In this document: in pieces, positions 10,860 through 22,429 of the stretch | Numbering within the stretch: position 1 is the first letter of the stretch | How the letters are laid out: each line of letters starts with the position of its first letter | Assembly: GCF_022605725.1 (NCBI RefSeq) | Contig: NC_065554.1 | Location: forward strand, 26,865,100-26,929,099 | DNA from: Anthonomus grandis grandis | Lineage: Eukaryota > Arthropoda > Insecta > Coleoptera > Curculionidae | Length of the DNA stretch: 64,000 nucleotides | Direction of reading: 5' to 3' | The notes under the pieces: generated by a model | The model's database searches: none | Seen by the model: only the letters and a program-made list of their open reading frames with translations | Told to the model about the DNA's origin: nothing | Program-made: the position numbers and the translations under genes

Positions 10860-11660
10860 CTCCGCATCACGGCCATGCGAAAATATCATTTTAAGGGTTT
10901 AGAAATCCGGGTATAATTTGAAAACCGTTAGACTTTTTGACTCACTTTATTTTATGGATAAAGGATCAACACATGTCCGTAATTATATGAAAATCTGAGG
11001 ATCTGCCTAGAAATATATAAATTTGTTAATCAAACATTGTTAATATTCAAACGCCATTTAAGAGTAATTATAAATTTTAAATTAAGTTTAAACATAATTA
11101 TAGACATCGGCCAAACCTTTGTCTAAAAGCTAGTCAAATTAAAAAAAAAAAAAGTTAAACCATTGCTGAAATATTCGCGGATTTCGAGAGCCTTACAAGT
11201 GCATTTTTACTAGCAGTGACGTGGCGGCCTCTGCTGATTATATGAGTACTTGATGAGATGGGAGGTTTTCAGGTTCGTATTCTAAATATTTTATTTAAAT
11301 TTAAATATAAGAGTCATATTGGAATCAGATCTATATGTTAGTAAAGGCATATTTGAATCAACTAGGTACCTACTATTTTTTAAGGAAAAAGTTGTGCTCG
11401 TGTTTTGATCATTATGATTTTATGAAAATGGCAGTAAATTAATTTAATAAATGTATTAAATTAATTAATTGCGCTGAGAATAAAAATTCAGATTACTAAA
11501 GCCTATTAAATTAAATCAACACTATTATTAAAATAGCCTAAAAAATACAGGATTGTTAAAAAATATGAATTTAAGGCTTTTATTCTCTATTTGGCAATTC
11601 TTAAAAAGGAAGTGATTTGAAAAAAGGAACTTATTGTAGTGATTAGGAATATTTAGGAAT
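10860..11660. other. No gene recognised
   Basis: AT-rich sequence without a supported frame. A short GC-richer patch (11180-11270) shows no family that I can name. Confidence 0.4.
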
Positions 11661-11669
11661 GGAATAATA

Positions 11670-12157
11670 TACGGGGTGACAATTTAAAAACTTGAAATGA
11701 CCATTTATATTAGGAACGAAAAACTGGAATAAAAAAACGCTCAAAACAGTTTCTATAACACGAAGGGGAAACAAAAAGAAGCATATTATCCCTCCCTTAT
11801 CTGCACCCCTTGGACAGGGTACATATACCCCTAAAATCTTAAATAGAAAGGGGGTCGAGTAATAGATCATCTTGAAGCTAATGAAAAATGCTTTCCAATG
11901 ATACCATAGAAAGCCACATTTCAGGAAATTGATGTCACTCGACTCCCCTTTCTATTTAAGATTTTAGGGGTGTATGTCACCCTGTCTAAGGGGTTGCAGA
12001 TAAGGATAGGATAATATGCTTGTTTTGTTCCTCTTTCGTTTTATAGAAACTCTTTTGGGCGTTTTTTTATTCCAGTTTTTCGTTCCTAATATATGGTTTT
12101 ATTTAGTTTTTCGTTCCTAATATATGGCCTTTTCAAGTTTTTAAATTGTCACCCTTG
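11670..12157. mobile_element. Foldback MITE, ~490 bp
   Basis: Two arms, about 11670-11858 and 11938-12157, are inverted copies. The outer ends read GGGGTGACAATTTAAA and TTTAAATTGTCACCC; the inner ends share AATCTTAAATAGAAAGGGG and its complement. Only about 80 bp separates the arms. The right arm has a short internal duplication (TTTTTCGTTCCTAATATATGG twice). The termini resemble those of the mariner at 12916, so it may be a non-autonomous relative. No transposase remains. Confidence 0.65.
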
Positions 12158-12159
12158 AA

Positions 12160-12415
12160 TGCTTTCTATTAGTGAATGCTTTTTATTCATTAGAGGAGTT
12201 TTTAAACCACATATTTTAAGGTGATTTTACTGTGTTTTTATAACATCATTTATTGTTTTAGTTATAGTCGAATTTTAATTTAATGTTCTTAGTGTTAGTA
12301 CTGTTAAGTAGTCTGTTTTGACTTTACCTATGTATTTTTTGACTTGTGTAAAATTTATATTACTGGCATCAATAAAAATTATGATTATGATTATTATGAT
12401 TATGATGATACTTTA
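12160..12415 (+). mobile_element. Probable LINE 3' end with GATTAT repeats
   Basis: An AT-rich stretch ends in AATAAAAATT followed by a run of TATGATTATGATTA-type repeats (about 12378-12412), the kind of tail seen on plus-strand LINE 3' ends. No coding remnant is visible. Confidence 0.35.
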
Positions 12416-12915
12416 TTATATTTAATTGAGAAAGGGAATTTGCTTTTTAGTTAAAATCACTATTTAATAGTTTGTGTCGATCTACTGTGTATCGCAATTA
12501 GGTGGTTCGCTCTTGTACATTTTTTATTTTTTTGTTCCTTTTTTTATGATAATGGTTCGAAAATTGCTTTAAATGATACCACCAACAATATTTTTCTGCT
12601 TATTTTGGTAGAATATTTGATTTGAAGAACAACATTCTTGCGTGTTCTTGATATCTATATTCTTACAAAATTAATACCCACATCATCTTTTTTTTAAATA
12701 TTTGAGTTTAAATCTAGGCAAAAAAATAAAAACTATAAGTTGGCATACAATGTTATCTTTGACTGTTCACAATTTTTTTTTCTCATACCTACCTACCTAC
12801 TTGCTTGACTCCATTGCTATACCTTCTTGCCTTTGCAAAAAATGATCGCAACGAGACCACACGGCTACATCCCGGAACTATCACGCACTAAACAAAAAAA
12901 AACCCAAAATGCATA

Positions 12916-15117
12916 TACAGGGTGTCAATTTGAAAACTTCCCACCCCTATTATCTCGAAACGGGTTAGGTTTTTATAAAATCGCTAGGACACGTCGATTT
13001 TATTATCGAGGGGGAACAGTTTTTATGCAGAAATCAATTCGCCTCTTTCAACCCCCTACCCCCCAGAACCTCCCTCTCAAAAATCTTAAATGGCAATAGG
13101 GGTTGAGTGATACCTCATTTGAAAGAACTTTTTATTCTCTACATTTTGGCACCTTATTTTTTAAATTTGAGTGCTGCGTTGCCAAGTTAGGGTTATTTAA
13201 ACATTGTTAAATTACTTATTATTAAACATTATTCCTGTAAGTGTTTTAATTACGTTAAAGCTATGATTTGCATTGAAACATGTTATTTAGGTTGATATTA
13301 CATTGAAACATCTTATTTAGGTTAATATTATTTTCACTAAACATTTGCATAGCCGTTACAATTATGGTCTTTACAAAAGCACGCCTAAAATTTATTTTAA
13401 TAACACATCTACTTTAAGAGGTGTTCAAAGTGTTCTCCATTGTTCTCCAAACAAAAATAAAGTCTATTCTCAAATTCTTCCCGAACATTCTGAAATACCT
13501 CTTCTGGAATAGCCCTACTTGCCTCTGTAATTCTTCTTTTTAAATCTTCGATATCATCAGGCTGAGTTTTGTAAACAACCGATTTTATGTGCCCCCATAA
13601 AAAAAAATCTAACGGCGTTAATTCTGGTGAGCCCTGGTCCTAGCAGGCCATTCTATCGGTCCCCTTCTACCAATCCATTGGTTAGGGAATCTGTTATTCA
13701 ACCACTCCCGCACTGGCCGAAAATAATGCGGCGTAGCTCCATCTTGCTGAAAGTGTAGTTCGTTTTCTTGCAAAATGTTACCAACTTGATTTTCCAGTTC
13801 AGTTGTTATCAAAGGATCAATTACATCTTCAAGTAGGTGTAAGTAGAGCTCTCCAGTTAAGTTTTGTTCAATAAACAACGGTCCTATAACAGCATTTCCA
13901 AGAATACCGGCCCAAACATTAATTTTTTGTGGCCGCTGTGTAGCACCCTCTCTGAAAATGTGGGGATTGTCCTCACTCCAGTATCGACAATTCTGTCTAT
14001 TGACATGGCCGTTTAGGAAAAAGGTACATTCATCACTGAAGCAAATGTTGCTTACCACAATTGCACGAGTGTTTATTAAGTTGGACATAATTTCGCAAAA
14101 CTCTATTCTCCTATCAAAATCGTCCTCATGAAGTTCCTGTAAAATTTGCATCTTGTACGGATGATATTTATGTAACTGTAATGCTCGTCGTACAGTTTCA
14201 TGTGACATTCCAGTTAGACGTGCTACTGTACGGAGAGAATTGGTGGGTTCTGCAACGAATGTTCCCAAAATCTCTACTTGAGCATCTTCGTTTAAAACAC
14301 GCCGACTTGCCCTTTTTTTGTTTCCAACTGAACCCGTTTCATTAAATTTAGCTACTACGTCCAAAATGTATCTGTGACTTACATTACAATTAGGATTTCT
14401 ATTATTAAAAACTTCTGCCGTTCTTCTTGCGCATCTTCCTTGCTCGCCATAAATAAAAATCATTTCAATTCTTTGGCTAAGCGTGTATACCATAGTAACT
14501 AACAATAACACACAAATTATCGAAATAAATTTTAACTGATTTAAATACCTAGTGACATTGACTGGTAGGAAAGTTCACTAAATACTATTTTAAATTTCGG
14601 ATATCATCGAACTGTATTGAGACGAATTCCATTGCAAACGAAAATAAACAAAAAAGAAAAAAAATTAAATGTTTATCTTTCATGACCAAAAGAATTTGTC
14701 GGATTGATAAACACTTTCAGTGAAATGCACCGGTTCGCTTTATGGTCAAACACGTTCCAATAGAAATCATAGCTTCAACGTATTTAAAACACTTACAGGA
14801 ATAATGTTTAATAATAAGTAATTTAACAATGTTTAAATAACCCTAACTTGGCAACGCAGCACTCAAATTTAAAAAATAAGGTGCCAAAATGTAGAGAATA
14901 AAAAGTTCTTTCAAATGAGGTATCACTCAACACCTATTGCCATTTAAGATTTTTGAGAGGGAGGTTCTGGAGGGTAGGGGGCTGAAAGAGGCGAAGTGAT
15001 TTCTGCATAAAAATTGTTCCCTCTCGATAATAAAATCGACGTGTCCTAGCGATTTTATAAAAACCTAACCCGTTTCGAGATAATAGGGGTGGGAAGTTTT
15101 CAAATTGACACCCTGTA
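12916..15117 (-). mobile_element. Mariner (DD41D) with ~350-bp inverted repeats
   Basis: Ends TACAGGGTGTCAATTTG and CAAATTGACACCCTGTA are flanked by TA on both sides (12914-12915, 15118-15119). The inverted repeats extend to about 13270 and 14770. Total 2202 bp, close to full length. Its one gene is on the minus strand. The arms still match closely, which suggests a fairly recent insertion. Confidence 0.88.
13419..14493 (-). pseudogene. DD41D mariner transposase, one frameshift
   Basis: The likely start is the ATG at 14493 (MVYTLSQRIEM). A helix-turn-helix DNA-binding half is followed by the catalytic half: CFSDECTFFLNGHVNRQNCR with the first D, and LHFQQDGATPHYF with the second. The third D (in TPLDFFLWGH) is reached only after a frameshift near 13625-13640, just after GPIEWPAR. 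Counting from the second D gives 41 intervening residues, the DD41D signature. The C-terminus ends in GEHFEHLLK and a stop at 13419. A short insertion at the frameshift is the only obvious lesion. Confidence 0.82.
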
Positions 15118-15119
15118 TA

Positions 15120-15590
15120 ATAGCAATATTAGGTAGTAATGCAGGTGTATAATTATACTTGCATAACCTGCACCAAATTTATGTAGGCCAACCCTGAAAT
15201 TACATCGGATCCCGGCGTAAGAGGGTGCCTGAAATTTTATCAACCGTTCTAAAATAGACATTTATTACTACCGCGTCTCTCACCGTTGCCCCTCAGCTGT
15301 GTGGCTAGAAGATAGGCAGCGGAGCCTTAATAGTTCCGATTTTAAGACAGTCCGGAAAGCACCCTGCTCCACTATTTCCGTTTTATTTTATTAAACTTCT
15401 AGATTATGCCAAATCTTCTATAAACAAGGGCAACCCTTTCTTGGCCTTTCTTTTATTCATTGCCTTCTTATTTTACGATTGAACGAACTTGTAATTATTA
15501 CTATTCAAATCAATCCAATCTTGTTTCGCATAATTTTAGCGCATAAAGGGTGATTGAATTGACTCAAATTAAAAAAAAAAATCACAAAAC
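15120..15590. other. GC-richer intergenic stretch, unassigned
   Basis: From 15180 to 15380 base composition rises (GGATCCCGG, GTGTGGCTAG, GATAGGCAGCGGAGCC), unlike the AT-rich surroundings. With 12780-12915 it forms the target site of the mariner. It may be part of an older retroelement, but no protein or repeat match can be named. Confidence 0.3.
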
Positions 15591-15603
15591 TTTTACGCAC
15601 ATT

Positions 15604-15609
15604 TTTATT
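15604..15609 (-). terminator. RpS4: Polyadenylation signal of RpS4
   Basis: AATAAA on the minus strand lies 29 bases beyond the stop codon at 15638-15640. Such a short 3' UTR is usual for ribosomal protein genes. Confidence 0.65.
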
Positions 15610-15637
15610 AACTTATTAAAAAATATTACATTTAAAG

Positions 15638-18600
15638 TCAGTGGGTCTTGGCCGCGAGCCTCTTGTCCCTCTCTTCGGCAATGGACAGTTTCACTCCCTT
15701 GCCCCTTGGCAGAGACACGAAAGCTTTGCTTCCTTTACCGATGACGAATACGTTGTTTAATCTAAAAAAAAAATAAACAATTTATCTAAATTGTTAAAAA
15801 AAACATCTCATCACTAAATTAAACTAAAAAATAAGCTGTTTTCTGTTTGGGTAATACTGAATTAACTATAAAAAAAAGAGCTATCCAGTGACCAATATAC
15901 AGAAACTTAATTTGGGCCTCACTTTGACCGTGCATCACCATTGAAAAATTGGGCAGTTACACAGCTTCGATAGGGCCAAACTTTCACCGAAACATTAATG
16001 TAAATATTTATTATCTTACCTAGTGGCGAACACGTGATCATTAGCGTCCCTAATGTGGACAATATCGAATGATCCCGGATGCCTTTCCCTGTTCACTACC
16101 GTTCCCACTCTACCCAAATTCCTGCCTCCGGTGATCATGCACAAGTTGCCGGATTCGAATTTGATAAAGTCCAGGATCTTTGAGGTGGCGATTTCCAGTT
16201 GGATGGTGTCGTTTACCTTAAAAACAAAATTCTTTGAGTGTTTTTCTTGTCGAGTTATTGATTGGTTCGACAAGTTCTATTGAGTTGATCAGTTAATGGG
16301 TAGTGGTGTAAGTGGAGTCATCATTTTAGGCTCAGCACTTGTAAAAAGCATCATGTCAATAGGTAATACATAAATGAAATACTTTTATTTTTTAAATAAT
16401 TATGTAGATGGGATCACACTCGAAATGTGTCCGTCAATCTTACAGCAGTATCAACTGTTATACTTAAAGCAAATTTACCATGTCAGAATGTGAATTTACT
16501 ATATTTATTAAATTAACCTAAATGATACTAGATTTAGGAAAATCACAGCTTTTTTACTGTCGATATAGTCATTTTGCGTAAAAATTAATCCATATGGTTA
16601 AAAAACCCCACACTCTTACAGAACGTCACGAAAATTACAGAAGCCCGTAACGTTCCTGTTTATTAGACCAAACGTTCCTGCAAACAAATTCACAAAAAGA
16701 AACTCATTAACAGAAATGCTGGGTGCTCTGCATTAACGTGGAAACCACTAATAAAAAATGATGCTAGTAATTCGAAAGTAAATATTAATAGTATTGGACC
16801 ACACCAAGTTTAAAGATTTGTTAGAAGAAACAAACAAGGAGATTTCCTAACAAATACTGATCCGCCTACAATTGGGAGTATTAAAAAAGAATGGTCTGTG
16901 CTTTTTGGCATTTTCCAAATCTGACCCAAAAAGCTAAGTATAAGAAGTTTACAATTTTTGACGAAGATCAGGACGAAATCGTGCTGCAGTCACTGAGGAT
17001 ACTGGCACATTACTTTAAAGAAGATTTGTCGACCTTTTGTTATCAATTAGACGTAAGTACAGGCTGTAAATATATAATTTTTTAATAGCTTATGGTTTTC
17101 TCTTTTTTTTAAGAACATCAAACCTGAAAGTCAAGTTTGTGTTTTGTTTACATTCGTTTAGTATATGTACCATTAAAAATAAACTTAGTGAAATTAAGCT
17201 TTTAAACATTACTTTAACAAAACATGTAGTTCAAAAAGCAAACACAATAAGGGGCCCATATTGTTTTTCCTGCATGTAGTAAGCATGTTAAATGTTTATA
17301 GCTTAATAAATCCTAATATTTTAAGGTTAATTTCATTAAGTTTATCTTTATCCTTTGTTTCACTACAAAATAAATTTGTTATGTTAAGATATGTTTAAAT
17401 AAATGTATAAGGAAATATATTTTTATTTGTTCATAAAAGCTTTTAGTTTGGGATAATCCCACAATTTTTAAACGAATTTTATTTAAGAAATATTACAGCA
17501 AAAATATATTATATCTAAATATAAAATAAAAACACAGAAAACATACCAGCATTTTTTTATTAATTCCATTATTTTAATAATGGAATTGACCAACTTTGGA
17601 TATGTTTTAAATATAATAAACAATTACTAACAATAGGAGTTGTTAACAGACTAACTTCTGTGCCATACTCTGCTCTCAATTGCCTATATGATGTTTTTGC
17701 TGCGGTTATTTGTAATTGTACTGTTTTGGTATGTACTAGAGATTTTAATGTTAACTTTTTATATGACAAATCTGTAGAGTTTATGTTTTTTAATGATATT
17801 TTAAAAGGTTTTGGTCTAACTCAGCTAATTCAGAAACCAACCAGAATAACACCCAACAATGAAACTTGGATCTCATAATTTTAAATAACATAAATCTAAT
17901 CAAAAGTTATGGTGTTGTACCATGTGATCCAGTTTCAACAGATCGTGAAGCAGTATTTTGTATATTAAAATGGTGATAAATTGAAAATAAGTAACAATAC
18001 TGTGATAAAAGGTAGAGATCTAAGACTGGCACAGTCTGAGGAGTTTAGGGCAAGTATACAACAGGTAAATTGGCATAACCTATACTATTCTAATGATATA
18101 AATATAAAAATTCAAATATTTAATGAAAATATCCTGTCCATGTTTATTGTCCCTTAAAACCTCTAAAACAAAGAGGGTCTAAACCATTGTGGTTAACACA
18201 TAATTTTAAAAAAATTATAGAGTTAAAACATAAAGCTCTTAAAAAATATCTTTATCTAAAGACTGATAATAGTAGAAAGTATTACAACATCAACCTTAAG
18301 AATTGTGTAAATGTGGCAGTAAAGGCAGAAAAAAAGGCATATTATTCTCATGAAATTAACAAGTGTCAAGGACCACATAAAACTAAGGACTTTTGGAAAA
18401 AAATCTCTAATTGGAAAGTCAATAACAATGCACCTGCAGAAATTCCTTCTAATCTAAGAGAGCCAACACTTGTTAATAATCATTTTCTGGATAGTGTGCC
18501 TCAATTACAGATTGTTCCAGATAATTTGGATACATTTCTTAATTCCTCAATCGATGGGGAGCCGTTTCATTTTAAGCTAGTCTCTGAAAATGAAGTTTAT

Positions 18601-21600
18601 AAAACCATAAACAGTATTAGAAGCAATGCTATTGGGGCAGATGAGATCTCTATAAAAATGTTAAAAGCTTGCATTCCTATTTGCCTAAAACCTCTAGTGA
18701 ACATTATCAATAATTCTTTATCTTCTGGGTGTGTCCCTGACATCTGGAAAAAAGCCCTCGTTACTCCAGTACCTAAAGTGAACAATGCAACCAATATTAA
18801 TGGATTAAGACCAATTAGTATTTTGCCAACTTTATCTAAACTAATTGAGAAAATTGTAAAAGGTCAATTGCTGGATTATTTATTAAGCAGAAACATTATC
18901 CCAAAATTTCAGTCTGGCTTTAAACTAAATTATAGCTGTACGACAGCTCGTCTAAAAATAACAACAGATATTGCTCTATCTCTGAATAATGGACAATGTT
19001 GTCCCTCTGTTTTGATAGATATGACAAAAGCCTTTGATACTCTCAATATAGAACTTAAGCACTACAATATTCAGGCAAATGGGTGGTTTAAAAGCTACTT
19101 TCAAAATAGGCAACAGGCAGTAAAGCTGACTAATGACGAGGGTGTGGTAACTTCTGGGTGGAGAAATGTAACTCAGGGAGTCCCGCAAGGGTCGGTGTTG
19201 GGACCACTTCTCTTTATAATATTTGTGGCTGACTTAATTCATAAAATAATTTACTGCAGGTATCACAAGTATGCAGATGATTTGCAAATTTATCTGCCAT
19301 CATTGGTTGGTTGCCTGCCTGAAGCTTTGGTTTTAATTAATGTTGACTTACAGAGGATCTCTGATTGGGCTGACAAAAACTCACTTTTTATAAAATCTGG
19401 TAAAACACAGGCAATCCTGTTCTCAAGAAATGAAAGTACCTTGAATAATGGAGCACAGAAGTAAATTAAATATTAAGGGTGTTGAATTGGAATGGGTAGA
19501 TCAAGTAAAAAACCTGGGATAATCGAATGTCATTTAATAAGCATGTTAGCATTTTCTTAAAAATTAGCTACATAAGGAATATCCACGGAAGGCACGGGCT
19601 CTCAAGAGTGGGGGGTACGGCGGAGGATTGCGTGCGAGTACCGCTCCGGGGCAGATTCGATGATATCCGCCTTGAGAGACGACACGCCTTACGTGGTAGA
19701 TATTGTTGTCAACATTTGTATTTTTTTTATAAAAACTATATTAATTTCTAACAAGCATGTAAATAAGAACTGTTAACAGTCATATTATAAATTAAAGTCA
19801 TTATATGAATTTAAGGATATTTTGCCTGTTAGTACAAAAAAATCCTTACAGAGAGTTTAGTGCTTAGTATTGCTGGATACTTAAATATTGTATATGGTCC
19901 TTTTTTAACTAAACAAAATAAATATAATATTCAGAAAATTTAAAATTCCTGTGTTAAGATTTACTAGAAATTTGCCTCAGAGGGTTCATGTGAGTGAGCA
20001 TGTAAAGCAGGTCTATAGTCTTAATTTGGCCCAAAGAAGATTTTTGGGCATAAGCTGCACTGTACATAAATTACTTAATTTTCATGAACCAGAATATCTG
20101 TCAGAATTCCTTATTCAAAGGGGAGATATTTACATCATGTGTAATGTAAATATTCACTATAAAAGCACACTGGCAATCCCCCAGCATAAGACTGAATTTC
20201 TGAAAAGTTCTTTCATATATACTTCTGCCTGTATTTACAATGGCCTACCTGCAGAAAATAAAGATTTAGGCATGACCCCTTTTAAATTTTTGGTTCTGGT
20301 ATGGTTGGTTCTCTGAATCATATTTGTTCAAATTTTTATTTTTAAGAAAACTGTGTATTGAAAAAAGTCCTTTTATTATTTATTGTGGTGGTTATTAAAA
20401 CACGCCTAGCGGTACTTTCCACCTTTGTATGTATATAGAATAGATGTAATTTATTTGTTGCATACAATAAAGAATATTTAATTTAAATTTTTAACTAAAA
20501 ATATTATAGTAAATTTACAGGGTCTCTGAAAAATGCTTAACCTTTTTTACAGGATTTTTACGGATATAATCGTTGAATTTGCATTAAAATTATTGTAAAA
20601 GTACAAGACTACAGTAAATCTCAAGTCAAGTTGTAAGGTGGGTATCACAAAATGTTCCTTTAAATCTCTTTTAAAGCTTATTATGAACTTCATGTTAGAC
20701 AATTCAAAAAATAAATAAATAGACGATAATTCAAAACCCACCCTTTTAGGTATATAAAATTTTTCTTACCTTGATCATTGGGTCAGGGTACCTAATGGTC
20801 CTACCATCGTGAGTGACCAAGAATGGAATACCTTTTGGTCCGGTTTGCACCTTGCGGACTTTGCACAATTTGTACTAAAATTAAATACACATTTTTAAAA
20901 AACTTCAAATTATATATTTGATAAATAAAAAAATGTTTTTTTCTTATTTGTATCAGTATATGGGTAGTGGTAATATGGAGTCTTCAAATTAGGCTCAGAG
21001 TGGTGCATAAAACATCATGTGAACCGACACTGTCAGCTGAGTAAGTATAAAATCACTTGAAAAATCATGTGAATTTAATGGGAGAACACTATAGGGTGCC
21101 CTCAACCATTACATTTGCCTTAAACTCATTTTAATTCATCATAAAATGACTATAAAGCACCTTTAGTGTTATATTCATAAAAGGCAAATGATGTACTTAC
21201 TTTTGCTTCTTCAGCAGTGATCCTGTGAATAGTGAATCTTCCCTTAACATCATAGATCAAACGGAAGAATTCACCAGTTTTCTCAATGGTGATCACATCT
21301 ACAAACATGAAGGAATTTTATTAGAAGTTCAGACAGAATTTAATAAAAATGACTATTGACAGTATAGCTGTCTTCTGTTTGGGTAATACTGAATTAACTA
21401 TAGAAATTTAACTATCCAGTGACCAATATACAGAAAAAGTTAATTTAGGCCTCACTTTGACCGTGCATCACCAGAAAATAAGAGATCACACAGCTTCGAT
21501 AGGGCCATATATCAGGACAACAAAAAACATTGATATAATGCAACATAAACTTACCCATGAATCCAGCAGGATAGTTAGGATCAGTCCTGACTTTGCCGTC

Positions 21601-22341
21601 GACCTTAATAAGTCTCTGCATAACGATCTTGGTCACCTCACAGTTTGTCAGGGCGTACTTCAACCTGTTACGCAAGAAAATCACCAATGGAAGGGACTCC
21701 CTGAGCTTGTGTGGCCCGGTGGAGGGCCTGGGGGCGAACACACCCCCCAATTTGTCCAACATCCATGCTTTGGGGGCATTTAAACGTTTTAGATGCTTTT
21801 TGGGACCTCTCGCCTAAAATTTAAAGAGGTTAGAAGTTGGTGGGTCAGTGATGGTAAGACACTTGACTCTGCAATCATCTGTTTAGGAGTTTCAGTGCTC
21901 TTTTAGGTTGTGATTGAGTTTATAAATCGGTCGGATTTGGTGGTTAAGGGATGTGATTTTTTTAGTTGTAGGAGCATTTTAAGTATATGGATGGTTTAAC
22001 CTATAATGAAGTTTTTGATAAAAAAAAAACATAGTTAGGTTTAGGCACTTTTGTAATCTAGGATACTAAAGGTTTTTAGGTAGGAATGATGGGTTTTACC
22101 GACACAAAACACAACTAAAGGCACTAAAACACTGATGTTTTGATGGCACTTTTGGAGACTTAGTTTCGCCAAGTATTACCGGGATTTTCTAACTATTGTG
22201 GCAACTTTGCCAAAAAACTATTAATGGAATTTGGTAAAAGGATATTCGTACTTGATTTTCGCCTCTTCACTTTTTAGTTTTGTCGCTTCTATAATGAGAT
22301 GATTGCAGATTTGTATAACCAGGTTCGAGAGAACTCACCAT
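15638..22341 (-). CDS. RpS4: 40S ribosomal protein S4 (eS4), six coding exons
   Basis: Exons (minus strand): 22339-22341 (ATG only), 21555-21813, 21201-21298, 20771-20874, 16020-16217, 15638-15761. All junctions are GT-AG and the joined frame is 786 nt, giving 261 residues, the normal length for eS4. Landmarks include ARGPKKHLKRLNAPKAWMLD at the N-terminus, GVFAPRPSTGPHKLRE, KVRTDPNYPAGFM (S4-type RNA-binding and central regions), NRERHPGSFDIVHI in the KOW region and SLPRGKGVKLSIAEERDKRL near the end. The protein is a structural component of the small ribosomal subunit. The ATG-only first coding exon is typical of animal ribosomal protein genes. Introns 2-5 contain snoRNAs; intron 4 is 4.5 kb because of a LINE insertion. 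The gene looks intact. Confidence 0.96.
15834..15980 (-). ncRNA. H/ACA snoRNA in RpS4 intron 5
   Basis: A minus-strand RNA with two hairpins. The 5' hairpin is closed by TTTGG/CCAAA around CCTATCGAAGCTGTGT and GGTGATGCACGGTCAAAG. A hinge AAATTA fits box H (ANANNA). The 3' hairpin is closed by CTGT-ATA-TTGG pairing with CCAA-ACAG. Box ACA lies three bases from the end (ACAGCT). The same RNA recurs in intron 2 (21366-21508) with conserved loops and boxes, which argues for function. H/ACA snoRNAs guide pseudouridylation of rRNA or snRNA; I cannot name the target. Confidence 0.78.
16277..16362 (-). ncRNA. C/D box snoRNA in RpS4 intron 4
   Basis: On the minus strand the order is terminal stem CTATTGA, box C ATGATGC (16354-16348), D' CTGA (16335-16332), C' ATGATGA (16324-16318), D CTGA (16292-16289), closing stem TCAATAG. 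The stretch before box D, ACCACTACCCAT, is conserved in the copy in intron 3 and is the likely guide. C/D RNAs direct 2'-O-methylation; the target is not identified here. Confidence 0.8.
16380..17630. other. RpS4 intron 4 sequence outside the LINE
   Basis: AT-rich intron sequence with no supported gene. A palindrome at about 17562-17587 (AATTCCATTATT, two bases, AATAATGGAATT) lies close to the left boundary of the LINE. Confidence 0.4.
18187..19464 (+). pseudogene. LINE ORF2 reverse transcriptase
   Basis: A 425-codon open stretch contains GLRPISILPTLSKLIEKIVK (fingers), DMTKAFDTLN (motif A), GVPQGSVLGPLLFIIFVADL (motif B) and KYADDLQIY (motif C, the YADD catalytic site). All three palm motifs are intact, so this domain is the best preserved RT in the window. 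Its upstream endonuclease and downstream C-terminal regions are frameshifted, so no complete ORF2 protein could be made. Confidence 0.85.
19575..19740. other. GC-rich insert breaking the LINE
   Basis: About 120 bp (19590-19705) of GC-rich sequence (GGGGGGTACGGCGGAGG, GCGTGCGAGTACCGCTCC) sits in an AT-rich LINE exactly where the ORF2 C-terminal region is interrupted; LINE-like coding sequence resumes near 19780 (SLYEFKDILPVST). It does not read as LINE protein. Its origin is unknown: a small retroposon or a captured exon fragment are both possible. Confidence 0.45.
20945..21025 (-). ncRNA. C/D box snoRNA in RpS4 intron 3
   Basis: Paralogue of the RNA in intron 4. Box C ATGATGT (21018-21012), D' CTGA in CTCTGAGCC (20998-20995), a degenerate C' (TGAAGAC), the conserved guide ACCACTACCCAT and box D CTGA (20956-20953). 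The conserved segments are those next to D' and before D, while the sequence between C and D' has diverged; this is the expected pattern when only the guide is under selection. Confidence 0.75.
21366..21508 (-). ncRNA. H/ACA snoRNA in RpS4 intron 2
   Basis: Second copy of the intron-5 H/ACA RNA. It conserves CCTATCGAAGCTGTGT, GGTGATGCACGGTCAAAG, hinge AAATTA (box H), CTGTATATTGG pairing with CCCAAACAG, and ACAGCT at the 3' end. Differences cluster in the apical part of the 5' hairpin and in the A/T-rich part of the 3' hairpin. Confidence 0.78.
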
Positions 22342-22372
22342 CTTGACTGTTTTTAACAGAAAGAAAAAGACT
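22342..22372 (-). promoter_or_regulatory. RpS4: RpS4 transcription start with TOP-like pyrimidine tract
   Basis: Just upstream of the ATG the minus strand has TCTTTTTCTTTC (22370-22359), a pyrimidine tract of the kind that marks transcription starts of insect ribosomal protein genes and lets translation respond to growth signals. The 5' UTR would be only about 20-30 nt, with the ATG directly followed by the first donor (GTGAGT). Confidence 0.65.
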
Positions 22373-22429
22373 GCGGCAAGAGGAAAATGGCAGTACTTTG
22401 ACTTTGACAGCTGGTTTTTGACATATGAC

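Larger units (their letters stand above)
17638..20485 (+). mobile_element. LINE in RpS4 intron 4, antisense to the gene
   Basis: A plus-strand non-LTR retrotransposon of jockey/CR1 type. The endonuclease remnant at 17660-17980 contains TRDFNVNFLYD, corresponding to the GDFN motif. The reverse transcriptase frame is 18187-19464. The C-terminal part resumes at 19780-20316. A 3' UTR ends near 20485 with AATAAAG followed by A/T runs. The 5' part is missing, as is usual for LINE insertions. Because it lies in an intron and antisense, it enlarges but does not break RpS4. Confidence 0.8.

Noticed and set aside
12827..13099. 90-codon plus-strand frame
   Set aside because: Lies mostly in the left inverted repeat of the mariner at 12916.
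21457..21817. Plus-strand frames opposite RpS4
   Set aside because: Antisense shadows of RpS4 exon 2 and the intron 2 snoRNA.
21841..21910. Possible third C/D snoRNA in RpS4 intron 1
   Set aside because: AGATGATT and CTGA are present on the minus strand, but box C is poor, there is no terminal stem and no second copy.
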